A stretch of DNA of 20,010 nt from CBDUQP01 sp965369385 (GTDB lineage Bacteria; Planctomycetota; Phycisphaerae; SM23-33), in NCBI GenBank assembly GCA_965369385.1, contig CBDUQP010000053.1, positions 1 through 20,010 of the forward strand. Direction: 5' to 3'. Positions 1 through 8,314 of the stretch are shown here, one piece after another. The position numbers and the translations under genes were made by a program. Positions within the stretch are counted from its first letter, which is position 1, and every line of letters begins with the position of its first letter. Below the pieces are notes generated by a model. That model worked only from the letters and a program-made list of their open reading frames with translations. It had not been told where the DNA came from and searched no databases.

Positions 1-2
1 GA

Positions 3-158
3 GCCAGCAGCCTTGGTGCTCCCTTGCTCGTGTGTGTGTGTGGTACGCTCGCCGGGTTTGCGGCCTACGTTTGCCTCGGTTGGGTGCTTCGGGTCGATGA
101 ACTCGGCACTCTCGTTCGCAATATTCTCGCTATCACTCATCGTGCAAAGCATAAATGA
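3..158 (+). CDS. C-terminal end of a membrane protein, possibly a polysaccharide flippase (partial)
   Basis: An open frame enters from the left edge and ends at TGA 156-158. It gives about 51 residues: a hydrophobic stretch (roughly residues 4-30, rich in Leu, Val, Gly, Ala and Cys) and then a short basic tail ending RAKHK. A final transmembrane helix with a positively charged cytoplasmic tail fits the end of a polytopic inner-membrane protein. The genes that follow (O-antigen ligase-like, ABC exporter) make a Wzx/MviN-type oligosaccharide flippase a reasonable guess. The fragment has no family-specific motif, so the flippase label is inference. The start lies outside the window. Confidence 0.45.
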   Translation, partial: ASSLGAPLLVCVCGTLAGFAAYVCLGWVLRVDELGTLVRNILAITHRAKHK

Positions 159-176
159 TTCCAAGGATTGTGCGTT

Positions 177-794
177 TTGACCGCGTGGCTGTCTACTCCC
201 ACAAGAACGAAGCTTGGCCATGCTGCAATATTGGTAGGGATCGGCCTATCATCCGCGGCTGGGCTCATGTGTGGTGTCGGTTCAGGGAGCGGCTATCCGG
301 CCATTCCGATAGTATGCTGCGTCATGATGCTATTCAATGTAAGGGAATACAGCCTGGCTGTGCTACAGAGGATTGCCGGCGTCTATTTGTGTTTGGTTCC
401 CGTTAGCCTTGCCTTTGACACATACTCTGCAGTTAGTCTTGCAGGGCGCCGTATCAGCGTTTCATTCGGCATGCTGGCTGCAGTGCTGATCATCATCGGA
501 ATGCTACTTCACACACCGACAACAGACGAAAAGGTCGAGATGAACAAATGTGGGAGCGTGTTTGGACGCATCAGAGTCGCCGCTCTGGCTGTGTTCGCTC
601 TGCATTGTGTAGTGTTGGCTTGCATTCTGGGCAGTATTTACGGTTTTGGTTACGAGGCAAGTGTGCCCGCTCTGGTGAGAGTTACGTTGCTGTTGATTCT
701 TGCGAGGGCGGTACTGGCAAGCCTGTATGTGCCATCATGGCGACGCGGTCTTGCTTGTCTGCTGCTAGGTTACTATTCAATGGCTCTCGCATAG
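177..794 (+). CDS. Small polytopic membrane protein of unknown function
   Basis: This is a protein of about 205 residues with five or six hydrophobic segments and almost no long polar domain, so it is probably an inner-membrane protein. I do not recognise a family. The frame opens at TTG 168, but an AAGGA at 163-167 touches that codon and sits 9 bases before TTG 177 in the same frame, so TTG 177 is the better start. The gene begins just after the upstream membrane protein stops (158) and ends 15 bases before the O-antigen ligase-like gene, which suggests the same transcript and a role in envelope glycan assembly. Its codon use looks like its neighbours. The reading frame is supported by uninterrupted length and hydrophobic pattern only; function is unknown. 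Confidence 0.6.
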   Translation: MTAWLSTPTRTKLGHAAILVGIGLSSAAGLMCGVGSGSGYPAIPIVCCVMMLFNVREYSLAVLQRIAGVYLCLVPVSLAFDTYSAVSLAGRRISVSFGMLAAVLIIIGMLLHTPTTDEKVEMNKCGSVFGRIRVAALAVFALHCVVLACILGSIYGFGYEASVPALVRVTLLLILARAVLASLYVPSWRRGLACLLLGYYSMALA

Positions 795-809
795 AGGAAG
801 CTTGGCTGA

Positions 810-2102
810 ATGGACGTTCACGACTCTTCCTGCACAAAAGACCTCTCATCGCGGCGGATTGGGCCACGATTGGAGACAGTCGCCATGATTCTAGTTTGCC
901 CCTTTGTCCTCTTGCTTGAGATTAACTTCTGGCCGTTTGAGGGTAATAGGACGTGGGAGATATTGAAGCCAGGCACATCATTGACTATTGGATGGTTGGT
1001 CGTTCTGGCGATATCGGCAGTGATGAGTCGAACGGTGGCGTATGTCAGGCAAGTGTTGCCTCATGTGTCGATACTGGGATACGTCCTTATCGTTGTAATG
1101 TCGATAGCTTTCTCTCCGGCTCCAATGCGATCTTCCCTCTATGCAGTGAAGTTGCTCATAGGGCTTGTTGGCGTCTACACTCTTGTCTATGCAGGTGCCA
1201 CGACCTCGCAGCGTGTCGTCAACATAGTCCGGATGCTGATTATTGGTGTAACTGTCAGCATCGCGTATTGTCTGTGGTGCAAACTAGTTGTTGGTCAGGA
1301 TCGCAGTGGATTCTTTGATAGCCAGTTCAAGTATGGCACCTATGTGGGGATCCTGGCTCCACTGTGCGTTGGTTACCTTGTGAGCAGCGGCAAGATGGTC
1401 TCAACGATTGGTGGCGTGTTGTTGGCACTGGGAGCGTCCCTCTCGACGAGCACATTCGGCGGATTCCTGGCAGTCCAAATCGGCGTGATGGCAGCAGTGC
1501 TATTTGTCAAACGAGATAGGTTAAGAGTGTTGGTCGTTGTTGGTGGTGCCACTGCTGTCGCACTGGTCATGGCGATGTATTTGCCTGCTGCAACTGGTGT
1601 GCGGCAAGATGCGGCGATGCTGGAATCCGGTGGCGACGACTGCAAGCAGCGGTATATCGAATGGCAAGCTTTGTTGAATCTGATCGAAAAACGGCCAATT
1701 GTGGGTACTGGAGCAGGGGCTGTCAACGCGTACCGAAGTGAATACTATTATCGGCTACCTAAGCTGAACACACTTGCACCGTTCGATCAGAACGGTTGGC
1801 TGGTTACTGCAGCTGAAGGGGGTGTGCTGGCCTTGGTGTGCCTCTTGTCTGGCATAGCCTACTACTTCAGAGGTCTGTGGCAGCACATAGGAATGAGAGA
1901 TGTCAGTTCCCCGTCCTATCGTTGTGCAGTGGGACTCTTGTGCAGCATTGTGTCATTGTGTGTAGCCAATCTGTTCTGTTCGTTTACATACAACGGGCTG
2001 ATCACAGTATTCGCTACGATCCTAGCCCTATCGGGGGCAACCCTCAGAATTGGGCAAGTGGCGTCCCGTTTCCATATTGTGAAGGAGAGTTGTGATGCTT
2101 AA
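810..2102 (+). CDS. O-antigen ligase / polysaccharide polymerase-like membrane protein (Wzy_C family)
   Basis: The protein has 430 residues and about 10-12 hydrophobic helices, the usual size and layout of the WaaL/Wzy O-antigen ligase superfamily, which joins or polymerises lipid-linked glycans on the periplasmic side of the inner membrane. After several helices there is a periplasmic-loop-like stretch (about residues 262-325) with Arg281, the segment EWQALLNLIEKRPIVGTGAG and downstream aromatic residues. This resembles the conserved R...W...P.xGxGxG region of the family. Two or three further helices follow. ATG 810 is preceded by AGAGGAAG at 793-800, about 9 bases away. The end overlaps the next gene by a few bases. 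Ligase and polymerase cannot be told apart by sequence alone, so the donor and acceptor are unknown. Confidence 0.8.
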   Translation: MDVHDSSCTKDLSSRRIGPRLETVAMILVCPFVLLLEINFWPFEGNRTWEILKPGTSLTIGWLVVLAISAVMSRTVAYVRQVLPHVSILGYVLIVVMSIAFSPAPMRSSLYAVKLLIGLVGVYTLVYAGATTSQRVVNIVRMLIIGVTVSIAYCLWCKLVVGQDRSGFFDSQFKYGTYVGILAPLCVGYLVSSGKMVSTIGGVLLALGASLSTSTFGGFLAVQIGVMAAVLFVKRDRLRVLVVVGGATAVALVMAMYLPAATGVRQDAAMLESGGDDCKQRYIEWQALLNLIEKRPIVGTGAGAVNAYRSEYYYRLPKLNTLAPFDQNGWLVTAAEGGVLALVCLLSGIAYYFRGLWQHIGMRDVSSPSYRCAVGLLCSIVSLCVANLFCSFTYNGLITVFATILALSGATLRIGQVASRFHIVKESCDA

Positions 2103-3198
2103 GCGAGTTCTGTTGGCCGGCGGTGCCGTAGTTGCCCTTATTGCAGTCTGTATCTGCTTTGGCGTCAAGGTCGAAGCGAGCAGGACTCATCGCATATGGA
2201 TTGATGCGGCCAGGCCGAGCGAGGTCGAATTGCCGTTTGAAGTGGTGGGAATTGGCGATAACGCTGAAAATGGGCTCTGGCTTCCCCCAGGTACAGGTCG
2301 CGGCTGGAAAGGTGAGGGTGGCGGCAAGGCTGCATACCGCTTCCATATTCCAACCGCCGGCAAGTACAACGTCTGGGCGTATGTGTTGTGGCAGGGCGTG
2401 TGTAGCAATGCAATCTATGCACAGTTCGACGACGGCAAGAAGAGCATCATTGGCAACGATTCTGTCTTCAAAAAGTGGCACTGGGTGAGGGCGTATAGTC
2501 TTGAACTGCGCGAAGGTGACCACATGCTTCGCCTGTCGAACCATAGCGACAGTATAGCTGTCATAGGTCTGTTGCTGACGAACAGTGATCAATTCAAGCC
2601 CAGCAGAGACGATGTGCCTATCACGTTCTTCTTCGATAGCTTCGATGGTTGCGACAGCGGCAACTTCGCTGCTTGGGAGCAGGAACAGGGAAAGTGGACA
2701 ACACATCATCCTCAATCGGCGTCCAAGCTGGATCAGAAAGTCTTGATTGGCCCAGCTTCGGGAGAAGGCTTCATGATCTACAATCGTGAATCCTGGCGAG
2801 ATTGCCACTTGAGTGCATCGATCCGATTCAATAATCCAGAGGATCGAAAGGCCTTGGCGAGCATTTGCTTCAGAGTCAAGGATCTAAAGAACTACTTCGC
2901 ATTAGAGATCGTCCGGGCTCCAAATAGTGGCCACGCGGAAATCCGGTTGGTCAGAGTCAAGGACGGCCGTGAGAAATATCTGCAGAAGATGGAAGTCAAG
3001 TGGGCAATGGACAAGTGGCATGATGTTCGTCTTCGAGTGCAGGGTAGCGATCTTGGCGTGAGCTTGGACGGAGGCAAGGAATGCGAGTTCCAGATAGCGG
3101 GTAATACTGAGGGCGGAATAGCGTTGCGGACGTCAGGCGGTGCAGTGCATTTCGACAGTATCCACGTGAGTTCCATTGTCGAGCTCGTGAAGCAATGA
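2095..3198 (+). CDS. Secreted two-domain beta-sandwich protein, probably carbohydrate-binding
   Basis: The protein has 367 residues. A basic start (MLKR) and a hydrophobic core of about 20 residues ending near VEAS form a signal peptide or N-terminal anchor. Residues about 30-160 have the alternating hydrophobic strands, Trp/Tyr content and a G-K-Y-N-V-W-A-Y strand typical of CBM6/malectin-like galactose-binding folds. Residues about 170-365 begin with an F-D-S-F-D-G type motif and continue with strands such as NYFALEIVR and KWHDVRLRVQG. These resemble LamG/concanavalin-like or DUF1080-type jelly rolls. I see no catalytic motif. ATG 2095 is preferred over GTG 2092 because AAGGAG (2082-2087) then has a 7-base spacer. 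It overlaps the ligase-like gene, so it is translationally linked to it. It may bind the locus's glycan or be a cargo of the secretion system; both are inference. Confidence 0.65.
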   Translation: MLKRVLLAGGAVVALIAVCICFGVKVEASRTHRIWIDAARPSEVELPFEVVGIGDNAENGLWLPPGTGRGWKGEGGGKAAYRFHIPTAGKYNVWAYVLWQGVCSNAIYAQFDDGKKSIIGNDSVFKKWHWVRAYSLELREGDHMLRLSNHSDSIAVIGLLLTNSDQFKPSRDDVPITFFFDSFDGCDSGNFAAWEQEQGKWTTHHPQSASKLDQKVLIGPASGEGFMIYNRESWRDCHLSASIRFNNPEDRKALASICFRVKDLKNYFALEIVRAPNSGHAEIRLVRVKDGREKYLQKMEVKWAMDKWHDVRLRVQGSDLGVSLDGGKECEFQIAGNTEGGIALRTSGGAVHFDSIHVSSIVELVKQ

Positions 3199-3211
3199 CC
3201 AGAAGTTCTGG
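3199..3211. repeat. Short inverted repeat just after a stop codon
   Basis: CCAGAA and TTCTGG face each other around a single G directly after the stop codon of the secreted protein and 36 bases before the ABC ATPase start. As RNA it gives at most a 5-base-pair stem with a 3-base loop and no T-run, so it is weak as a terminator. As DNA it could be a small operator. The evidence is only the symmetry. Confidence 0.25.
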
Positions 3212-3247
3212 AACTCAGCATAGCATACCAACCGTGCAGACAGACAA

Positions 3248-4027
3248 ATGATTCGACTTGAGAATGTATCCATGCGGTATCCCGTCCCCAAACGCTACAG
3301 GGATTATATGTTGCGTCCCTTTGCCACAAAGTACTTCACGGCATTGAACGGAGTCAGTCTGGCAATTGAGGCCGGCGAGTCTGTTGCCATCATGGGGGAA
3401 AACGGGGCGGGAAAGACAACCATGCTGAGGATCATCGGTGGTCTGCTTTACCCCAGTGGTGGCAAAGCCAAGGTGAGGGGGTATGACACACTAATATGTA
3501 GCCGAGAGGCTAGGAAGACTGTCGGATATGTCCTCAATGAGGAAAGAAGCTTCTACTGGCGGTTGACTGGTAAGCAGAACCTGGAATTCTTCGGGGCATT
3601 GGATAACTTGCGTCGAAGAGAACTGAGGATTAGGATTCACGAGGTAATGGAACTGGTTGGGCTTTTGAACGCCAAAGACGTTAGGGTAGGGAGCTACTCT
3701 TGCGGGATGAGGCAGCGTTTGGCGATAGCAAGGGGGCTGTTGAGCAATCCGGATGTCCTCATCTTGGATGAGCCGACGAAATCGCTGGATCTCGTGAGTG
3801 CGGAAAGCATGCGGCGGCTGGTTTTCGAAAGATTGGGGCGAGACCATAGAAAGACGATCATACTAGCCACACACAATGTGACGGAAGCCGAGAACGTTTG
3901 CGGGCGGGTTGTGATCATGTCCAAGGGCAAACTGGCGGGGAGCAGAGCCTTGGGAGATGCAGCGGAAACGGCGGAGTCACTCTCGGAGTACTATATGAGA
4001 GTGGTCGAGCACGGGGGCGATAGCTGA
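3248..4027 (+). CDS. ABC transporter ATP-binding protein (polysaccharide/drug-export type)
   Basis: The protein has 259 residues, a single nucleotide-binding domain. Visible motifs are Walker A GENGAGKT at about residues 50-57, a signature S-C-G-M-R-Q-R at about 151-157 (a variant of LSGGQ), Walker B LILDEPT with a following S-L-D D-loop at about 171-181, and a switch His in ATHN at about 209. The Q-loop position reads L-N-E-E-R instead of carrying a clear Gln. There is no C-terminal carbohydrate-binding extension as in long Wzt proteins. It shares one base with the permease gene, so the two form an exporter at the inner membrane. Only a weak ribosome site is seen before ATG 3248. The neighbours suggest a glycan or lipid-linked substrate, but the ATPase subfamily (DrrA/NatA-like) does not fix it. 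Confidence 0.88.
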   Translation: MIRLENVSMRYPVPKRYRDYMLRPFATKYFTALNGVSLAIEAGESVAIMGENGAGKTTMLRIIGGLLYPSGGKAKVRGYDTLICSREARKTVGYVLNEERSFYWRLTGKQNLEFFGALDNLRRRELRIRIHEVMELVGLLNAKDVRVGSYSCGMRQRLAIARGLLSNPDVLILDEPTKSLDLVSAESMRRLVFERLGRDHRKTIILATHNVTEAENVCGRVVIMSKGKLAGSRALGDAAETAESLSEYYMRVVEHGGDS

Positions 4028-4833
4028 TGATTGGCGAGAAAGCTATCGCGTTCGTGAAGCGGGATCTTATCGTGGAAACGAGCTACAAATGTGCGTTTCT
4101 GTTTGAGTTGATGAGTACGTTGTTCCCGCTGTTCACCTTCTTCTTCATTGGGAGGATGGTCGGCTCCCCGACCGAGACGGCTTCTAGGTACGGTGTCGCG
4201 TATTTTCCCTTTGCCATCGTTGGGTTGGCATTTACGCAGTACTTCATTCTGGCCCTCAGGACTTTCTCCACAGCCATCCGAAGGAGTCAAATGGCTGGCT
4301 GTCTTGAGGCGATGCTGAGTACAGGGACAGGACCTGGAATGGTGGTCGTTCTTTCATCTTTGTATGCTTTCTCGATGAAACTCCTCCACGTTGTCGTGAT
4401 AGCTCTGGTTGGTGGACTCTTCCTGGGGGTCGACTTCAGTCAGACGAACCTCCTGAGTGCGATTGTTATAATGGCTGTAACTGTGGCAGCTTTTAGCGGT
4501 TTTGGCATCGCCTCGGCCGCCATGATTATCGTTCTCAAGAAGGGCGATCCCATTGAGTGGTTGTTCGGATCATTGAACAGTCTCCTGGGCGGAGCTCTTT
4601 TTCCCGTCTCGGTAATGCCCGAGTGGCTTCAGAAGGTCGCCGTATGTCTACCGATGACTCACGCGCTTGACGCCATGAGGCTGGCCGTTTTTCAAGGGCA
4701 TTCTATCATGATGCTCTGGAAGCAGATAGCCGTGCTCGGGCTCATGGCTGCGATCATGTTGCCTTTGAGTATCTGGGGTTTCTCAAAGGCTGTGGAAGCT
4801 GGTCGCCGAAGTGGCGGATTGATGCAGTACTGA
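4027..4833 (+). CDS. ABC-2 type permease
   Basis: The 268-residue protein has about six hydrophobic helices. It fits the ABC-2 permease layout seen in DrrB, NodJ and KpsM-like proteins. The segment near the end, with P-V-S-V-M-P-E-W-L and then P-M-T-H-A-L-D-A-M-R, matches the well-conserved part of the family just before the last helix. ATG 4027 overlaps the ATPase stop (TGATG arrangement), so translation is coupled and the two proteins should form one transporter. It ends at TGA 4831-4833, 51 bases before the proposed gspE start. Its substrate is unknown; export of an envelope glycan or lipid is inferred from the ligase-like and flippase-like neighbours. Confidence 0.85.
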   Translation: MIGEKAIAFVKRDLIVETSYKCAFLFELMSTLFPLFTFFFIGRMVGSPTETASRYGVAYFPFAIVGLAFTQYFILALRTFSTAIRRSQMAGCLEAMLSTGTGPGMVVVLSSLYAFSMKLLHVVVIALVGGLFLGVDFSQTNLLSAIVIMAVTVAAFSGFGIASAAMIIVLKKGDPIEWLFGSLNSLLGGALFPVSVMPEWLQKVAVCLPMTHALDAMRLAVFQGHSIMMLWKQIAVLGLMAAIMLPLSIWGFSKAVEAGRRSGGLMQY

Positions 4834-4884
4834 TTGGAAGATGGCAAGTATGAAACAGCACATCATGCATATGGAGCAGCGCAG

Positions 4885-6618
4885 ATGACTTCTGCAACAG
4901 GTGGAGACATTAAGCATCTCTTGGACGAGATCGGCCTGTGCGCAAAGGCTGCCGATACACCCAGAGAGCAGATACGCGAGCTCGCCGACTTTGCCGAGAC
5001 CCGCGGTGAATCGTTGCTGGAGGTCCTACTTGACAGAGGCGTAGTTGAGGAGCAGCCTCTTGCGGAGCGGCTTGCCTCCCTTCTGCATATCCCATATCTT
5101 GCTGAGGAGATCGAGGAGATTCCTGAATCGATCTTGAGTCAGATGTCGCCAGCTCTGGCGGGTAAGTACGAGGTAGTCCCGATCAACGAGGATGAGGGGC
5201 GGCTGGTAGTGGCCTGTTGGAACCCTTTCGAGTGGGAACGATGGGACGAATTGCAGCACATTCTCGCAGTTCCGATCGTCCGGAGCCTCAGCAGCCGAGG
5301 CATCGTCAGGTCGATGATTAAGGAGAACTACGGGCTTGGGGCCGACACCATCGAGCACTTGGTGTCCGAACGGTCTGACAGTGCTGGCCAGGACGATGAT
5401 TGGGAGGACGGAGGTCCTGGTGAGGAGGGGGAAGCCAACGAGCCGACGGTTATCAATCTTGTGTATCAGTTGCTCGTCGATGGGATCAAAGCCGGCGCTA
5501 CCGACATCCATTTCGAGCCATCCGACAACAGATATCGTGTTCGATACCGCGTCGACGGCATGCTGGAAGATGTGGCCGTGCCTGCGAGCCTCAACATCCT
5601 GAAGCAGGCTGTTGTTTCGCGAATCAAGATTATGAGTGGCCTCGACATCTCCGAGAAACGCTTGCCTCAGGACGGTGGCGCCTTGATATCGCATCGTGGC
5701 CATGATTACGACTTGCGTATAAGTGTCTTGCCCGGCGTTTACGGTGAAGCCGTCGTGATTCGTGTCCAGAATCGTGATCTTATCAAGCTGGATCTGAGTG
5801 ACTTGGGCTTCAAGCCTGAGGAACAGTTGAAAATGGGCAAGTTGATCGAGAGGCCTCACGGTCTGATCCTTGTCACCGGCCCGACCGGCAGCGGCAAGAC
5901 GACAACATTGTACACATGCCTGAAGAAGATCAGCCGGCCCGAAACCAAGATAATCACTATCGAAGATCCGGTAGAATATTGGATGGAAGACATCCTGCAG
6001 ATGCAGGTGAACGAGGCGGCGGATTTTACGTTCGCCAGAGCGCTTCGAAGTATGCTACGCCATGATCCTGACGTCATGCTTGTCGGTGAAATTCGGGACC
6101 GCGAGACGGCCGATATTGCCATTCGTTCTGCACTGACCGGTCACCTTGTGTTTGCGACGCTGCATACGAACGATGCAGCCAGTGCGGTCACGAGATTGTG
6201 TGATATAGGCATAGAACCATTCCTCGTGTCGAGCAGTATCATCGGTGTCTTCGCGCAGAGACTGCTTCGCAAGATATGCCCGCATTGCAGGACCGAGACA
6301 GATATAGAAAGCTTGGGAGAATACGAACGCGAGATTCTCAACCGCAGTGATCACGGTGAGGTCGCGCAGTTGTGGCATGGGCAGGGATGTGCAAAATGCA
6401 GATTTACCGGATACTCCGGCCGGCTTGCCATAGGCGAGGTGCTTATCAACTCCAGCCGTATTCGTCAGCTGATTCAGGCGAGAGAATCGGCTGATGCCGT
6501 CAGAGATGTTGCCGCTGAGGACGGTACCCGATTCCTCAAAGACACAGCTCTCATTGCCGCTATCGCGGGCGAAACCAGTATGTCCGAAGTAATGCGTGTC
6601 ACTCAGGAGGATATCTAG
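4885..6618 (+). CDS. gspE: Type II secretion system ATPase GspE
   Basis: This is the cytoplasmic hexameric ATPase that drives pseudopilus assembly. From ATG 4885 it has 577 residues. An N-terminal GspE_N/MshEN-like domain comes first, then an acidic linker (about residues 163-185). The core has T-D-I-H-F-E-P, Walker A GPTGSGKTT (about 332-340), an Asp box around IEDPVEY, Walker B/LVGEIRDRETA, and a His box in ATLHTND. Two Cys pairs near the end (CPHC and CAKC, about 465-505) form the zinc site of GspE/PilB. An in-frame TTG at 4834 directly follows the permease stop, but ATG 4885 has GGAG at 4873-4876 with an 8-base spacer, so it is preferred. PilB is the alternative family, but the following pseudopilin and secretin genes favour type II secretion. 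Confidence 0.95.
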   Translation: MTSATGGDIKHLLDEIGLCAKAADTPREQIRELADFAETRGESLLEVLLDRGVVEEQPLAERLASLLHIPYLAEEIEEIPESILSQMSPALAGKYEVVPINEDEGRLVVACWNPFEWERWDELQHILAVPIVRSLSSRGIVRSMIKENYGLGADTIEHLVSERSDSAGQDDDWEDGGPGEEGEANEPTVINLVYQLLVDGIKAGATDIHFEPSDNRYRVRYRVDGMLEDVAVPASLNILKQAVVSRIKIMSGLDISEKRLPQDGGALISHRGHDYDLRISVLPGVYGEAVVIRVQNRDLIKLDLSDLGFKPEEQLKMGKLIERPHGLILVTGPTGSGKTTTLYTCLKKISRPETKIITIEDPVEYWMEDILQMQVNEAADFTFARALRSMLRHDPDVMLVGEIRDRETADIAIRSALTGHLVFATLHTNDAASAVTRLCDIGIEPFLVSSSIIGVFAQRLLRKICPHCRTETDIESLGEYEREILNRSDHGEVAQLWHGQGCAKCRFTGYSGRLAIGEVLINSSRIRQLIQARESADAVRDVAAEDGTRFLKDTALIAAIAGETSMSEVMRVTQEDI

Positions 6619-7838
6619 TGGCTCGCTTCACGTATTCGGCCCTGACTGCTTCAGGTGAGCCTGTCTCCGGCACGATGCGTTGTGCTGCTCGGCGGGAGGC
6701 TCTGAGCCGGATTGTCCGAAAAGGCCAGCACCCAGTCTCTCTTGAGTCTGTGTCAGAGGGATTGTGGGGACAGAACGGACTCGTCTCTAATCTTGTCAAC
6801 AGGGTGAAGGTATCCGATCTTGCCATCTTCACAAGGCAGCTCGCCACGCTCCTGAGGGCGGGCATGCCGATCTCCCAGACATTGGCGACCCTCCGGACAC
6901 AATCGGAAAATCGCAACATGGTCAGGGTTATCGAGGACATGGAAGAGCTGCTCTCGCAGGAAGGCAAGTCCCTGGCAGAATGTATGGACGAGTATCCGCG
7001 TGTCTTCAGCCCGGTGTACAGGAGTCTCGTCAGAGCGGGCGAAGAAGGCGGAAGACTGGTTCATGTTCTAGAAAACTTGGCCCTGCATCTGTCTCAGTCG
7101 ACGCGGTTGCGTGGTCAGGTTGTCGGCGCCTTCATATACCCGGTATTCCTGCTTCTCCTGGGGTCCGCAGCGATCTTCATTCTGATGGCCTACGTGATAC
7201 CGAAGTTCCAGGAATTGTTCGATTCCTTTGGGCAAGCCTTGCCAAGGCCGACCCAGATTCTGATCGCGTCCAGTAACTTTCTCGCCCAATGGTGGTGGCT
7301 TGTCATTCTTGGGATTATTCTGTTGGGCTCAGTCATAGTCACCCTGCTGCGCAGAGAGGGAGTCCGACGTCAGGTGGACCGTGCGACACTCGGAATTCCC
7401 GTGTTCGGAAAGATGGTACTGAAGCTTGAGATCGCCCGCATCGCTCACACGCTGAGCGCCTTGGTCAGTGGTGGTGTGGGGATCCTGCAGGCATTGCGTA
7501 TCACTGGCGGCGCAGCTCGAAACACTTGGCTCAAAGCGACGTTTGCTCCTATCGGCAAGGCGGTGGCGGCCGGCGACAGCCTGGCTGATGCCACCGAGAG
7601 AACCGGCGCATATCCGCCCCTGATGATAAACCTGATCCGAACAGCCGAGGGTACAGGCGAGTTGCCCGAGATGCTGATGGAACTGTCCAGGATATACGAG
7701 GAAGAAGCGGAGCGGGCAGTTACGGGTGCGGTCAAGCTGTTGGAACCGCTTCTCATAGTGTCGATGGGGGGGATCATAGCGGCTATCGTAGCTGCGGTCA
7801 TGCTTCCCGTCTTTCAGGCCGATGCCATGGTTGGCTAA
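6618..7838 (+). CDS. gspF: Type II secretion inner-membrane platform protein GspF
   Basis: The 406-residue protein has two repeated T2SSF domains. The first carries F-T-R-Q-L-A-T-L-L-R-A-G-M-P-I at about residues 71-85. The second carries the matching R-I-A-H-T-L-S-A-L-V-S-G-G-V region near residue 275. Hydrophobic helices lie after the first domain (about 170-195 and 222-245) and at the C-terminus. GspF sits in the inner membrane and links the ATPase to the growing pseudopilus. The start is GTG 6618, sharing its G with the gspE TAG stop. CAGGAGG at 6604-6610 gives a 7-base spacer, the clearest ribosome site in the operon. Length and domain order are normal for the family. Confidence 0.95.
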   Translation: MARFTYSALTASGEPVSGTMRCAARREALSRIVRKGQHPVSLESVSEGLWGQNGLVSNLVNRVKVSDLAIFTRQLATLLRAGMPISQTLATLRTQSENRNMVRVIEDMEELLSQEGKSLAECMDEYPRVFSPVYRSLVRAGEEGGRLVHVLENLALHLSQSTRLRGQVVGAFIYPVFLLLLGSAAIFILMAYVIPKFQELFDSFGQALPRPTQILIASSNFLAQWWWLVILGIILLGSVIVTLLRREGVRRQVDRATLGIPVFGKMVLKLEIARIAHTLSALVSGGVGILQALRITGGAARNTWLKATFAPIGKAVAAGDSLADATERTGAYPPLMINLIRTAEGTGELPEMLMELSRIYEEEAERAVTGAVKLLEPLLIVSMGGIIAAIVAAVMLPVFQADAMVG

Positions 7839-7854
7839 TCAAAAAGGAACTGCC

Positions 7855-8274
7855 GTGAAGACAAGAACAGGAAACAAGCAGCGGAAGGGTTTTACGCTTA
7901 TCGAAATCCTTCTCGTCATTGTGATCATTGGCGTGATGGCTGGCATGTTGGTAGTCAAACTCTCCGGCAGGTCGCAGGAAGCCAGGATTACGAGAGCCCA
8001 GGCCGATATCAGCGGTACCCTTTCACTGGCGTTGGACATGTTCGAGCAGGATACAGGTCGATATCCGACATCAAGTGAAGGGCTCGAAGGCTTGATGACA
8101 GACCCCGGTATCCAGGGATGGAAGGGACCGTATCTGAAGGGTGCTCTCAAGCCGGACCCGTGGGAGAATCCCTACGTGTACTCTGTGGAAACGGATGGGC
8201 CTTCCTCCGTCTATAAGCTTTCCAGCGCAGGGCCAGACGGCACAGCCGGCTCTTCCGACGACATAGAGCAGTGA
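7855..8274 (+). CDS. gspG: Major pseudopilin GspG
   Basis: This is the main subunit of the periplasmic pseudopilus. From GTG 7855 it has 139 residues with a 12-residue basic leader and a prepilin-peptidase site KG/FTLIE, Glu at +5, and a hydrophobic N-terminal helix. The C-terminal part has the GspG pattern: a D-P-W-x-N-P-Y segment and a Gly/Asp-rich loop (S-A-G-P-D-G-T-A-G-S-S-D-D), which in the family binds calcium. An in-frame ATG at 7822 overlaps gspF, but AAGGA at 7844-7848 is 6 bases before GTG 7855, making GTG the better start. Size matches known GspG proteins. Confidence 0.94.
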   Translation: MKTRTGNKQRKGFTLIEILLVIVIIGVMAGMLVVKLSGRSQEARITRAQADISGTLSLALDMFEQDTGRYPTSSEGLEGLMTDPGIQGWKGPYLKGALKPDPWENPYVYSVETDGPSSVYKLSSAGPDGTAGSSDDIEQ

Positions 8275-8314
8275 TGCAATTGAATCGCCCCAGACATTCT
8301 GAAACGGCGGCACC

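Noticed and set aside
29..42. Short GT repeat near the left edge
   Set aside because: It lies inside an open coding frame and is too short to suggest a functional repeat.
155..406. ATG-started + strand frame overlapping the small membrane protein
   Set aside because: It lacks any domain or hydrophobic pattern and overlaps the longer membrane-protein frame, which fits the operon better.
2044..2808. Long minus-strand frame opposite the secreted protein gene
   Set aside because: It is antisense to a gene with a signal peptide, ribosome site and recognisable folds, and shows no motif of its own.
4841..4888. Fifteen-codon frame between the permease and gspE, overlapping the gspE ATG
   Set aside because: It has no proper ribosome site and no feature beyond its short open frame; a leader-peptide role cannot be supported.
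5026..5859. Long minus-strand frame opposite gspE
   Set aside because: It mirrors a strongly conserved ATPase gene and has no recognisable domain.
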